In this document: positions 8,365 through 15,619 of the stretch, piece by piece
Layout: each line of letters opens with the position of its first letter
How positions within the stretch are numbered: the stretch's first letter is position 1
From: Mitsuokella jalaludinii DSM 13811
Lineage (GTDB): Bacteria > Bacillota > Negativicutes > Selenomonadales > Selenomonadaceae
Reading direction: 5' to 3'
NCBI RefSeq assembly: GCF_000702905.1
Contig: NZ_JNKR01000001.1
Span: forward strand, 124,001 to 188,000
DNA length: 64,000 nt
Position numbers and translations under genes: made by a program
The notes under the pieces: model-generated
What the model was told of the DNA's origin: nothing
What the model saw: the letters and a program-made list of their open reading frames with translations, nothing else
The model's database searches: none

Positions 8365-9528
8365 TCAATGCGCTGGTTTCGCGAAGATCATGCGGCCAGC
8401 CGCCGTCTGCAGAGCAGACGTGACTTCCACCGTGATGGATTCATTCATGTGACGGTTGCCGTTCTCGACGACGATCATCGTGCCGTCATCGAGATAGGCG
8501 ACGCCCTGGCCGGGCTCCTTGCCCGACTTGACAATCGTCACGCGCATCGTCTCACCAGGGATGACGACTGGCTTGACGGCATTCGAGAGCTCATTGATGT
8601 TGAGCACCTCCACACCGCGCAGCTGCGCGACCTTGTTGAGGTTGTAGTCGTTCGTGATGATCTTGCCGCCGACCTGCTGGCCGAGGCGCACGAGCTTCGA
8701 GTCGACCTCCGAGATATCGTCGAAGTCAACATTCGTGATCTCGACCTTGACCTTCGTGCTCTGGCGGATGCGCTGCAGAATGTCGAGCCCGCGGCGGCCG
8801 CGCGTGCGCTTGAGCGCATCGGCCGAGTCGGCGATGTGCTGGAGCTCTTCGAGGACAAAGACCGGGATGAGCAGCGTGCCCTCGATGAAGCCCGTGTCGC
8901 AGATATCGGCGATGCGGCCATCGATAATGACACTCGTATCGAGCAGCTTGTAGGCGTGCGCATCGGCTGTAGGAGCGGCCTTTGCCGACTCCTCTGGCGC
9001 TGCGCCAGGAGCCGCGCGCATCTCCCTCATCTTCGCGAGGTCCTTCATGAAGCGCGGCACGAAGTCAAAGAGCCCCGTGAGTTCCCGGCGCTTCTTGATC
9101 GTGATCGTGATGCCGAGATACCCGAAGACAATGCTGAAGATGACCGGGATGTAATCTCCGACAACAGGGATCTTCGCAAATGAATAGCCGAGAAGATTGG
9201 CGAGTATGAGTCCGATAGCAAGGCCGACGGCGCCTGCGATGACGTCGTGGATCGGCATTTTGCCGAGCTGCAGCTCCACCCATGCAGAAAACCGCTTGAG
9301 GCAGCGGATGAAGTACGGGGAAGCCAAAAAACCAATGATGCCGCCGAGAATTGCGCCGAAGAGGATGCAGAGCAGACTTCCCATGGTGATGCGCACAACG
9401 CCCATCTCCATCTTGAGGATCTCCGTGCCGACGTACATCGTCAACACAGGGCTCGCAAGGTCCAGCAGTGCGCCTCCGGCAATCGCTAAGAACAGTGTGA
9501 TAAAGAAACGCAAGACACGATCTAGCAT
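8365..9528 (-). CDS. yacL: YacL-type membrane protein with PIN and TRAM domains
   Basis: The 387-residue protein has four predicted membrane helices in residues 1-150 (RFFITLFLAIAGGALL, ITMGSLLCILFGAILGG, VIAGAVGLAIGLILANLLG, IPVIFSIVFGYLGIT), then a cytoplasmic PIN nuclease-like domain beginning KLLDTSVIIDGRIAD with acidic residues (DTS, E in VLEELQHIADS, ITNDYNL) and a C-terminal TRAM domain (GQGVAYLDDGTMIVVENG). YacL homologues sit in this gene cluster across Firmicutes. The RNA substrate is unknown. It has its own strong promoter and AAGGAGGTGAATGT precedes the ATG. Confidence 0.92.
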   Translation of the reverse strand: MLDRVLRFFITLFLAIAGGALLDLASPVLTMYVGTEILKMEMGVVRITMGSLLCILFGAILGGIIGFLASPYFIRCLKRFSAWVELQLGKMPIHDVIAGAVGLAIGLILANLLGYSFAKIPVVGDYIPVIFSIVFGYLGITITIKKRRELTGLFDFVPRFMKDLAKMREMRAAPGAAPEESAKAAPTADAHAYKLLDTSVIIDGRIADICDTGFIEGTLLIPVFVLEELQHIADSADALKRTRGRRGLDILQRIRQSTKVKVEITNVDFDDISEVDSKLVRLGQQVGGKIITNDYNLNKVAQLRGVEVLNINELSNAVKPVVIPGETMRVTIVKSGKEPGQGVAYLDDGTMIVVENGNRHMNESITVEVTSALQTAAGRMIFAKPAH

Positions 9529-9578
9529 ACATTCACCTCCTTGAACAGAAAAACAAAAAGAAAAGTCCGAACAGAATC

Positions 9579-9608
9579 AGTATACTCTACTCTGCTTGGA
9601 CTTGTCAA
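9579..9608 (-). promoter_or_regulatory. Sigma-A promoter for yacL operon
   Basis: A perfect -35 TTGACA (9603-9608) and -10 TATACT (9579-9584) are separated by 18 bp on the minus strand between carD and yacL. Confidence 0.75.
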
Positions 9609-9625
9609 AACTCAGGTTCGCATGT

Positions 9626-10120
9626 TCAATGTGCAAACGCATTTTCAGAAAGGACAGAAGTGAGCCAGTTCTCGATCTCCTTCGGCGTCTTATTGCAGGC
9701 GTAGACGAGCTCGCTCACGAGGATCTGCTTCGCGAGATCGAGCAAGCGGCGCTCTCCCGATGAGATATGGCGGCGGCGGTCCTGCAGGATGAGATTGCGC
9801 GCCACAGCGGCCACATCGCAGATATCGCCGCTCTTCATGCGCTCCAGATTGGCATGGAAGCGCTTATTCCAGCTGCCCTTCGGCTTCTCCGGCTCCTTCT
9901 CGAGCACTTCGCGCACCTCATCGACCTTCTGCTGCGGGATGATGTCCCGCAAGCCGATATTTTCGGCATTGTCCGTCGGGATCATGACCTTCATGTTGCC
10001 CAACGGCATCTCGAGGACATAGTAGGACTTGCCCTCTCCGAGGACTTCACAATTCTCGATGCCGGATATCACACCAGCACCATGCATCGGATAGACGACC
10101 TTATCTCCTATCTGTAACAA
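9626..10120 (-). CDS. CarD-family transcription regulator
   Basis: The protein of about 164 residues has the CarD/TRCF RNA-polymerase interaction domain (QIGDKVVYPMHGAGVISGIE, YYVLEMPLGNMKVMIPTDNAENIGLR) and a helical C-terminus (SWNKRFHANLERMKSGDICDVAAVARNL, ISSGERRLLDLAKQILVSEL). CarD proteins bind the RNAP beta subunit and stabilise open complexes. The start is taken as TTG at 10120 because AGGAGG lies 7 bases upstream of it; an ATG 7 codons further upstream lies before that site. The gene precedes yacL as in many Clostridia and Negativicutes. Confidence 0.9.
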   Translation of the reverse strand: MLQIGDKVVYPMHGAGVISGIENCEVLGEGKSYYVLEMPLGNMKVMIPTDNAENIGLRDIIPQQKVDEVREVLEKEPEKPKGSWNKRFHANLERMKSGDICDVAAVARNLILQDRRRHISSGERRLLDLAKQILVSELVYACNKTPKEIENWLTSVLSENAFAH

Positions 10121-10162
10121 GAGCACCCCTCCTCTACACACGAGCCAACCACCAGCTAAGTC

Positions 10163-10191
10163 AACACATCTACGTTCTCATTGTACCACAA
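10163..10191 (-). promoter_or_regulatory. Putative carD promoter
   Basis: On the minus strand TACAAT lies 17 bp downstream of TTTACT in the 150-bp region upstream of carD. The match is moderate. Confidence 0.45.
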
Positions 10192-10254
10192 ATAATCCAA
10201 AAAGTAAAATTTTTATTTTATCACAACAGCTTCGCATCGTCAATAAGCATATGC

Positions 10255-10286
10255 AAAAAAATCAGGCCCCATGATGGGACCTGACA
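10255..10286 (-). terminator. Terminator downstream of LPP20-like gene
   Basis: TCAGGTCCC and GGGGCCTGA form a hairpin with an ATCAT loop, followed by seven T on the minus strand. Confidence 0.85.
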
Positions 10287-10299
10287 GATGACGCTTGAC

Positions 10300-11250
10300 T
10301 CAGCGGACAAAGACGACATTCGTGCGGTCGAGGAAGCCCGAAGCGCCGTTCTCGATGAGGACGCGGTTGGCATCAGCGACCGAGAGGATCGGGTTGCCGT
10401 TGTGGTTGTCAAGGCCGACTGCCTTGACAACGAGCGGGTTCGAACCGGCGCGGGACGCCTTGCTGAGATCCGTCGTGTAGCTGGCCATGCCGTTCGCGAT
10501 GACCGTAGCCGAGTCGAGGTTCTTGTAGCCGTAAATCGGCTCACCGTTGGCGTTCTTGATGACCGGGGACATGACCGGCTTGAGGCCGAGGCCGCGGCAG
10601 TCCACGATCAGGCCTGTGTAGCCGCCAATGGCCTGGCCAGCCGGAGCCGCTGCAGCGGAAGAGCCCTGATGCGACGGCGTCGTGACGGACGGGATCGTCG
10701 TTGCAGGCGTCTGCGTCGTACCCGGTGTCACCTGGACGTTGACCTGTACGGAAGACGGCGTGCTGGCCGGCACGGATGCATCGGGAGCCGGGAAGCTCGT
10801 CGGCACCGTGTTCGTCGGCAGGACGGCCGTCGCGAGGGAGTTCGAAGCGCCAAAGACAGACATCTCCATCGTGACCGTGTAGCCGCCGCCATCGACGGCC
10901 TGCTCCGAGACAATGCGCGCACCCTGGATGAGGGCTGTGACCTTCGTCTTCGTGACATCGCTCGTCACCATCATGTTCTCGACCGTCGTCTCCGAATCAA
11001 CGTTGACGCCCTTGACCATCTCAGCGAGCTGGCGGTAGGCATCGACGACAGCAGCGCGGCGTGCGAGCATGCGCGCCTGGATGGCATTGACGGCATACGT
11101 CGGAGCTACGCCCATGCCCTGTACCGTGATCTTGCTGTCACCGCTCCAGTCCATCCCCGTGCCCGCCGCAAAGGCGCTGGCAGCCGAGACGACCATGAGC
11201 GTCATGGCCATCACGCAGGCCATGAGCATCTTGGAAATCTGTCTTCTCAT
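10300..11250 (-). CDS. Secreted LPP20-like protein
   Basis: The 316-residue product has a Sec signal peptide (MRRQISKMLM, hydrophobic core, ASAFAA at 24-29) with no lipobox. Residues 40-135 (GMGVAPTYAVNAIQARMLARRAAVVDAYRQLAEMVKGV and onward) look like the LPP20 fold found in outer-membrane-associated proteins of diderms. A Pro/Thr/Ser-rich linker (about 145-205) leads to a C-terminal domain starting YTGLIVDCRGLGLKPVMSP and ending SVADANRVLIENG. A cell-envelope location is inferred. Function is unknown. It is monocistronic with a strong terminator. AGGAGGAAGTAAGG precedes the ATG. Confidence 0.75.
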   Translation of the reverse strand: MRRQISKMLMACVMAMTLMVVSAASAFAAGTGMDWSGDSKITVQGMGVAPTYAVNAIQARMLARRAAVVDAYRQLAEMVKGVNVDSETTVENMMVTSDVTKTKVTALIQGARIVSEQAVDGGGYTVTMEMSVFGASNSLATAVLPTNTVPTSFPAPDASVPASTPSSVQVNVQVTPGTTQTPATTIPSVTTPSHQGSSAAAAPAGQAIGGYTGLIVDCRGLGLKPVMSPVIKNANGEPIYGYKNLDSATVIANGMASYTTDLSKASRAGSNPLVVKAVGLDNHNGNPILSVADANRVLIENGASGFLDRTNVVFVR

Positions 11251-11389
11251 CCTTACTTCCTCCTCTTGGGGCTCTCTTTTGCAATCTACACTGTGAGCTT
11301 ACACCTGCAATCTTAAGATTTCCCAAAAAACAGTTAAAAATATTATGCTCTATCAACTATTTTCACCGCAGGACCAGATCGTGCCGCCG

Positions 11390-12352
11390 TCACTCCGATT
11401 TCGTCGCGCGCATGAAGAGCTGCATGAGCTGTTCTTTTGGGTCCTTGTGGTCGTGAATGATCGCGTAGACTGTCGCGCAGATCGGCAATTCGACGTGGAA
11501 CTCACGCGAGAGGTCCATGAGCGCCTCCACTGTGTAGACGCCCTCTGCCAGCTTCGCGAAGGGCTTGCCCGTGATGAGGTCCTCGCCAAAGCGGCGGTTA
11601 TTGCTGTGTGGCGAGAAGAGCGTCGCCTCGTAGTCGCCGAGATGCGAAAGGCCGTAGACTGTCATGCGGTCACCGCCCATCGCCTCGATGAGGCGCGAGA
11701 GCTCGTGCGTGCCGCGTGCCATCAGGGCACCCTTGAGGCTGCTGTAGCCGAAGCCGTCGAGCATGCCAGCGGCCAGGCCGATGACATTCTTCGAGGCCGC
11801 GCCGATCTCCGTGCCCAGAAGGTCCTCTCCATAGTAGAAGCGGATCAAAGGGCTCGAGAACGCATCGACGAGCTCGCGCGTGAGCTTCATCTCGCGCGCC
11901 GCGATGACCATGCAGTTCGGGATGCCGCGCACGAAATCCTGCACGTGTCCCGGGCCGACCCAGACTGCCACGCGCATCGACGAGCCGAGCTCCTCGTAGA
12001 AGACCGTCGTCAAGCGCTTGCCCGTGCCGATCTCGAGCCCTTTCATGCAGAGCACGAAGCGCTTGCCAGAGAGGTCGATGCCAAGTGCCACGAGATCCCT
12101 GCAAAAGGAGCGCAGCTGCTGGGAGCTTATAGAGATGACGAGGATGTCTGCTGAAGCGACTGCCCCCGCAAGGTCATCTGTCAGCTGCACCGAATCGGGC
12201 AGCGTCAGGTATTCATTCTTGCGCTGTTCCACCAGGGCAGCGAGATGACGGGAGCCCTTGCGCCCCCAGAGCGTCACCGCATGGCCGATGTGATCGGCAT
12301 ACCAGGCATGGAAGGAGCCCCAGCGGCCACAGCCGAGTACGGAAATATTCAT
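11390..12352 (-). CDS. gpsA: NAD(P)-dependent glycerol-3-phosphate dehydrogenase
   Basis: The 320-residue product makes sn-glycerol 3-phosphate from dihydroxyacetone phosphate for phospholipid synthesis. The N-terminal Rossmann motif is VLGCGRWGSF, followed by CMKGLEIGTGKRL, VWVGPGHVQDFVRGIPN, LLGTEIGAASKNVIGLAAGM (catalytic Lys region) and YGLSHLGDYEATLFSPHSNNRRFGEDL. The family more often has GxGxWG followed by A and SGPS in place of GPGH here, so it belongs to a somewhat divergent subgroup. The ATG overlaps the tcdA stop (ATGA). Confidence 0.88.
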   Translation of the reverse strand: MNISVLGCGRWGSFHAWYADHIGHAVTLWGRKGSRHLAALVEQRKNEYLTLPDSVQLTDDLAGAVASADILVISISSQQLRSFCRDLVALGIDLSGKRFVLCMKGLEIGTGKRLTTVFYEELGSSMRVAVWVGPGHVQDFVRGIPNCMVIAAREMKLTRELVDAFSSPLIRFYYGEDLLGTEIGAASKNVIGLAAGMLDGFGYSSLKGALMARGTHELSRLIEAMGGDRMTVYGLSHLGDYEATLFSPHSNNRRFGEDLITGKPFAKLAEGVYTVEALMDLSREFHVELPICATVYAIIHDHKDPKEQLMQLFMRATKSE

Positions 12353-13080
12353 GCCGAAACCTCCACTTTCGCCCCCGTGAGGTCGCGCACGACTTCGCCG
12401 GCGATGATGAGGCCGACAACAGACGGCACGAACGAGATGCTGCCCGGCGGGCAGATGCAGTTCTTGCCGCAGCCGCTCTGGCGGACACGCAGGGGCTTTT
12501 CCTTGGAATAGACGACCTTGAGCTTCTTGACGCGGTTCTCCTTGAGCTTCTTGCGCATGACGCGCGCCAAGGGATCCACGCTCGTCTTGTAGATGTCCGT
12601 GACCTCGAATTTCGTCGGGTCCAGCTTGTTGCCGGCGCCCATGCTGCAGATGATCGGGATGTGGCGGTCGCGGCACTGCAGGACGAGGTCGATCTTGCCC
12701 GTCACCGTGTCGATGGCATCGACAACGTAGTCGTAAGGCATCGTGAAGAAGCGCTCGGCCTGCTCGGGCAGGTAGAAGTCCTCAATCGTATCGACAACAG
12801 CCTTCGGGTTGATGTCGAGGATGCGCTCCTTCATCGTCTCCGTCTTCTTCTTGCCGACCGTCTTCGACGTCGCATGGATCTGGCGGTTGATGTTCGTCAG
12901 GCAGATGAGGTCATTGTCGATGAGCACGAGATGGCCGACGCCGGCTCGCGCGAGCCCCTCTGCCACAAACGAGCCGACGCCGCCGACGCCAAAGATGGCC
13001 ACTGTGCTGTTTGCCAGCTTCTCCATGCCGACCTCGCCGAGCAGTAACTCCGTGCGGGAAAAGCGACCTAATTTACTCAA
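12349..13080 (-). CDS. tcdA: tRNA threonylcarbamoyladenosine dehydratase (TcdA/YgdL)
   Basis: The 243-residue ThiF/E1-like protein cyclises N6-threonylcarbamoyladenosine at position 37 of tRNAs. It has the ATP-binding GVGGVGSFVAEGLARAGVG, the LIDNDLICLTNINRQIHA segment typical of the family, DAIDTVTGKIDLVL, ICSMGAGNKLDP and the RVMRKKLK-GV-like region. The start is TTG at 13080 with AAAGGAAC nine bases upstream. It is cotranscribed and translationally coupled with gpsA. Confidence 0.93.
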   Translation of the reverse strand: MSKLGRFSRTELLLGEVGMEKLANSTVAIFGVGGVGSFVAEGLARAGVGHLVLIDNDLICLTNINRQIHATSKTVGKKKTETMKERILDINPKAVVDTIEDFYLPEQAERFFTMPYDYVVDAIDTVTGKIDLVLQCRDRHIPIICSMGAGNKLDPTKFEVTDIYKTSVDPLARVMRKKLKENRVKKLKVVYSKEKPLRVRQSGCGKNCICPPGSISFVPSVVGLIIAGEVVRDLTGAKVEVSA

Positions 13081-13122
13081 GATATCTGTTCCTTTCTATT
13101 TATTTCTTATTTCTGGTAGTTC

Positions 13123-14301
13123 TCATTTCTGATCTTTATCGTCAGGCGTCAGGCGGAATGCCGGGAAGGCAAAGGCGCCATTTGACGCGGGCTTCGCGGG
13201 CTCCGACTGCTGCCGCATGAAACTCGGCGGCTCCAGCGTGAATGAGTCGCGCTTCGGCGCGGCCTGCTGTACAGGCTGCTGCGCACTCGCCTTGGCGGGC
13301 TTCTCCTCTGCCTGCGCGGTGTTCTTGACCATGACGCCGTCCGTGAAGTCCGTCGCGATGATCGTGGCGCGCACATCGCCGCCGAGGGAATTGTCGATGA
13401 CCGTGCCGAGGATGATGTTGACCTCGGGGTCCGTATGCTCGTAGATGTAGCGCGTCGCCTCATCGACATCGTAGAGGCTCAGCGTCTTGTCGCCCGTCAA
13501 GTTCAGGATGATGCCGCGCGCGCCGTCGAGGCTCTTGCTGATCAGCGGGCTGTCAACGGCCTGCTTGACGGCCTCTACCGCGCTGCGCGAGCTGCGCCCG
13601 ATGCCGAGCAGGGCATCGCTCGACGCACTCTGGCGGAAGATCGTCGTGACATCCGCGAAGTCGACGTTGATGACGCCCGTCGTCAGGATCAGCTCTGCCA
13701 CGCAGTTGATGGCCTGCTGCAGGATGCCATCGGCGCAGGAGAACGCCTTGACGAGCGTCATGTGGCGGTTCTCCGGCAGTTTCATGAGGTTGTCATTGGC
13801 CACGAGGATCAGCGCGTCCATCTGGGCCTGCATCTTCGCGAGGCCCTCATTGGCCAGGCGCTTCTTGCGGCTGCCCTCGAAGCTGAACGGCAGCGTGACG
13901 ACGCCGACCGAGAGCGTCCCGAGGTCGTGCGCGATCTTGGCGACGACAGGCGCCGCCCCTGTGCCAGTACCACCGCCGAGGCCGGCCGTGACAAAGACGA
14001 GATCTGCGCCGTTCATCGCTTCGCGGATCTTATCCTTTGCGTCGAGGGCCGCCTTCTCGCCGAGCGCGATGTTGCCGCCCGTGCCGCGTCCCTTCGTCAG
14101 GTCCTCGCCAATCTGCAGCGTCTCGACGCCTTCTTCTGCCACGCGCGCGAGCTGCTTGGCATCGGTATTGATGGCGACCAGATCGATGTCGAGTTCTTTA
14201 TGATGGCCCATGCGCATCAGGACGCTGTTGCCGCCACCGCCAACACCGAATACCTTGATCTTCACTTTCGGCTTTATGATTAACGTTTCTTCTGCTGCCA
14301 T
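13123..14301 (-). CDS. ftsZ: Cell division protein FtsZ (outside a dcw cluster)
   Basis: The 392-residue tubulin-like GTPase has FGVGGGGNS (19-25), LVAINTDAKQL, the tubulin signature GGGTGTGAAPVV (109-120), LPFSFEGSRKKRLANEG and the T7 loop NVDFADVTTIF with N212, D214 and D217. All polymerisation and GTPase residues visible are kept. Residues 335-375 form a Gln/Pro/Ala-rich linker and the end (FAFPAFRLTP) is only a loose version of the usual C-terminal IPAFLR peptide. It is not beside ftsA or mur genes, so it may be a relocated main FtsZ or a paralogue. AGGAG precedes the ATG. Confidence 0.9.
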   Translation of the reverse strand: MAAEETLIIKPKVKIKVFGVGGGGNSVLMRMGHHKELDIDLVAINTDAKQLARVAEEGVETLQIGEDLTKGRGTGGNIALGEKAALDAKDKIREAMNGADLVFVTAGLGGGTGTGAAPVVAKIAHDLGTLSVGVVTLPFSFEGSRKKRLANEGLAKMQAQMDALILVANDNLMKLPENRHMTLVKAFSCADGILQQAINCVAELILTTGVINVDFADVTTIFRQSASSDALLGIGRSSRSAVEAVKQAVDSPLISKSLDGARGIILNLTGDKTLSLYDVDEATRYIYEHTDPEVNIILGTVIDNSLGGDVRATIIATDFTDGVMVKNTAQAEEKPAKASAQQPVQQAAPKRDSFTLEPPSFMRQQSEPAKPASNGAFAFPAFRLTPDDKDQK

Positions 14302-14398
14302 GCGCTCCTACTCCTCTCACATCAAAAATCTCTGAGAATTATTTCGCCATCTCAAAAACAATTTCCTGCCCCCGATGAAAATATAGGGCATTTCACCG

Positions 14399-14431
14399 AA
14401 AAGAGCAGGGCCGTCACACGCGGCTCTGCTC
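14399..14431 (-). terminator. Terminator of the small peptide transcript
   Basis: GAGCAGAGCC and GGCCCTGCTC pair (loop about 9 nt) and are followed by TTTT on the minus strand, about 25 bp after the small ORF stop codon. Confidence 0.75.
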
Positions 14432-14454
14432 CCTTGCTTTTTCTCTATAGCGGA

Positions 14455-14514
14455 TCAATGGAAGAGGAGTACGGCCAGGCAGGCCAGGACGATCTTCAGG
14501 CTATCGAGTTTCAA
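14455..14514 (-). CDS. Candidate 19-residue hydrophobic peptide
   Basis: On the minus strand a TTG codon 8 bases after AAGGAAG opens a 20-codon frame ending in TGA, encoding MKLDSLKIVLACLAVLLFH: a charged head then about 13 hydrophobic residues, enough to enter or span a membrane. An in-frame GTG three codons upstream is an alternative start. It sits inside its own unit, with a near-consensus promoter (14599-14627) and a terminator (14399-14431). Size and character recall Ibs/type I toxin or membrane-modulator peptides, but the sequence does not match a family I recognise. The transcript could instead be an sRNA in which the frame is incidental. Confidence 0.5.
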   Translation of the reverse strand: MKLDSLKIVLACLAVLLFH

Positions 14515-14598
14515 ATATAACACTTCCTTATCTTAAATCGTGACACTTCATGACAATAATGATTCCGAGCAGATATGCATCTTCTGCTGATGAATACG

Positions 14599-14627
14599 AT
14601 TATACAATGAAGCACCTTGTTTTTCAA
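14599..14627 (-). promoter_or_regulatory. Strong sigma-A promoter of the small peptide/sRNA unit
   Basis: TTGAAA (14622-14627), 17-bp spacer, TATAAT (14599-14604) on the minus strand. The -35 hexamer overlaps the eamA stop codon. Predicted transcription starts near 14592 and gives a transcript of about 190 nt up to the terminator. Confidence 0.75.
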
Positions 14628-15514
14628 GATGCACGGTGACGATCTTCCAGCAACGGACGCACCTGCGTCACGATCATTCCCGCGAGCATCAGGGCGCAGC
14701 CGAGAATCTGGACGGCCGTCATGCGCTCCCCGAGCAGCAGCCAGCTCGAGAGCACGCCGAAGACAGCCTCGAAACTCATGATGATGGCCGCCTGCCCCGG
14801 CTCCGCGTACTTCTGCCCCAAGATCTGCAGCGTAAAGGCCACGCCCGCCGACATGACGCCGCCGTAGAAGATGGCAAACCAGGCGTTGAGGACAGGCTGC
14901 ACGGCCACTGTCTCAAAGCCAAGTGCCGCGATGAGGCTGCCCGCTGCGCAGACGCCGACCTGTGTGAGCGAGAGCTCGATGGGATCGACGAGGCTCGCGA
15001 AGCGGTCGATGAAGAGGATGTGGCCCGTCCAGAACAGCGCGCTGATGAAGACGAGGCCATCGCCGAAGCTCAGCGAGACGGCTCCGTGTATCGAGAGAAA
15101 GTAGAGGCCAAGCAAAGCCATCGCCGCGCCGACCCAGTTCTCCGGATGGATGCGCTTTCCGAGCAGCACCGCGCCGAGCGGCACGAAGATGATGTAGAGC
15201 GCCGTGATGAAGGCCGTCTTGCCGGCCGTCGTGTAGAGCATGGCCACCTGCTGCAGCGAGGTGGCGACCATCATGATGCAGCCGGCGCCGAGACCGGCCT
15301 TCCAGCCCGGTCGGTACGTGCCGGCGCGCTTTGCGCCCTCGCGCGAACCGCGCCAGGCATACCAGAGCCCCGCGAGGAACAATAGACCTAAGATGTAGCG
15401 TGCTGCGGCATAGGTGAACGGACCGAGCCCGTCCATGCCGACCATCTGCGCAACAAACGTCGTGCCCCAGATGAACGCAGCCAGCAGGAGCATGAGATTC
15501 CCGCGTAAATGCAT
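14624..15514 (-). CDS. EamA/DMT-family transporter
   Basis: The 296-residue protein has ten predicted membrane helices in two EamA repeats (first from AAFIWGTTFVAQMVG, second from SFGDGLVFISALFWTGHILFIDR to FEAVFGVLSSWLLLGERMTAVQILGCALMLAGM). The GERM-like signature near the end of the second repeat is typical of RhaT/YdcZ-like drug/metabolite exporters. The substrate cannot be deduced. GGAGGATTTATTC precedes the ATG. The gene is preceded by the terminator of the GntP permease, so it has its own transcript. Confidence 0.88.
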   Translation of the reverse strand: MHLRGNLMLLLAAFIWGTTFVAQMVGMDGLGPFTYAAARYILGLLFLAGLWYAWRGSREGAKRAGTYRPGWKAGLGAGCIMMVATSLQQVAMLYTTAGKTAFITALYIIFVPLGAVLLGKRIHPENWVGAAMALLGLYFLSIHGAVSLSFGDGLVFISALFWTGHILFIDRFASLVDPIELSLTQVGVCAAGSLIAALGFETVAVQPVLNAWFAIFYGGVMSAGVAFTLQILGQKYAEPGQAAIIMSFEAVFGVLSSWLLLGERMTAVQILGCALMLAGMIVTQVRPLLEDRHRAS

Positions 15515-15564
15515 GAATAAATCCTCCTATCAATCGTGCAGTCGTGCTATCGCCAAAAAGACGA

Positions 15565-15594
15565 GAAAAAACAGGCACGCGTATGCATGCCTGT
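15565..15594 (-). terminator. Terminator of the GntP-type permease gene
   Basis: CAGGCATGC and GCGTGCCTG pair around ATAC, then TTTTTT on the minus strand. Confidence 0.85.
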
Positions 15595-15619
15595 CTCTAT
15601 TGTATGATGTTTTCCCGCC

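Noticed and set aside
7540-9183. Long plus-strand open frame (547 codons) opposite ispD and yacL
   Set aside because: It is antisense to well-supported genes, shows the Arg/Asp/His-rich composition typical of G+C-driven shadow frames, and has no RBS or family motif.
14399-14627. Fst/TxpA/BsrG or Ldr toxin families as identity of the 19-residue peptide
   Set aside because: The peptide is shorter and lacks the motifs of those families, and no antisense antitoxin promoter was clearly seen. It is reported as an unknown small ORF.
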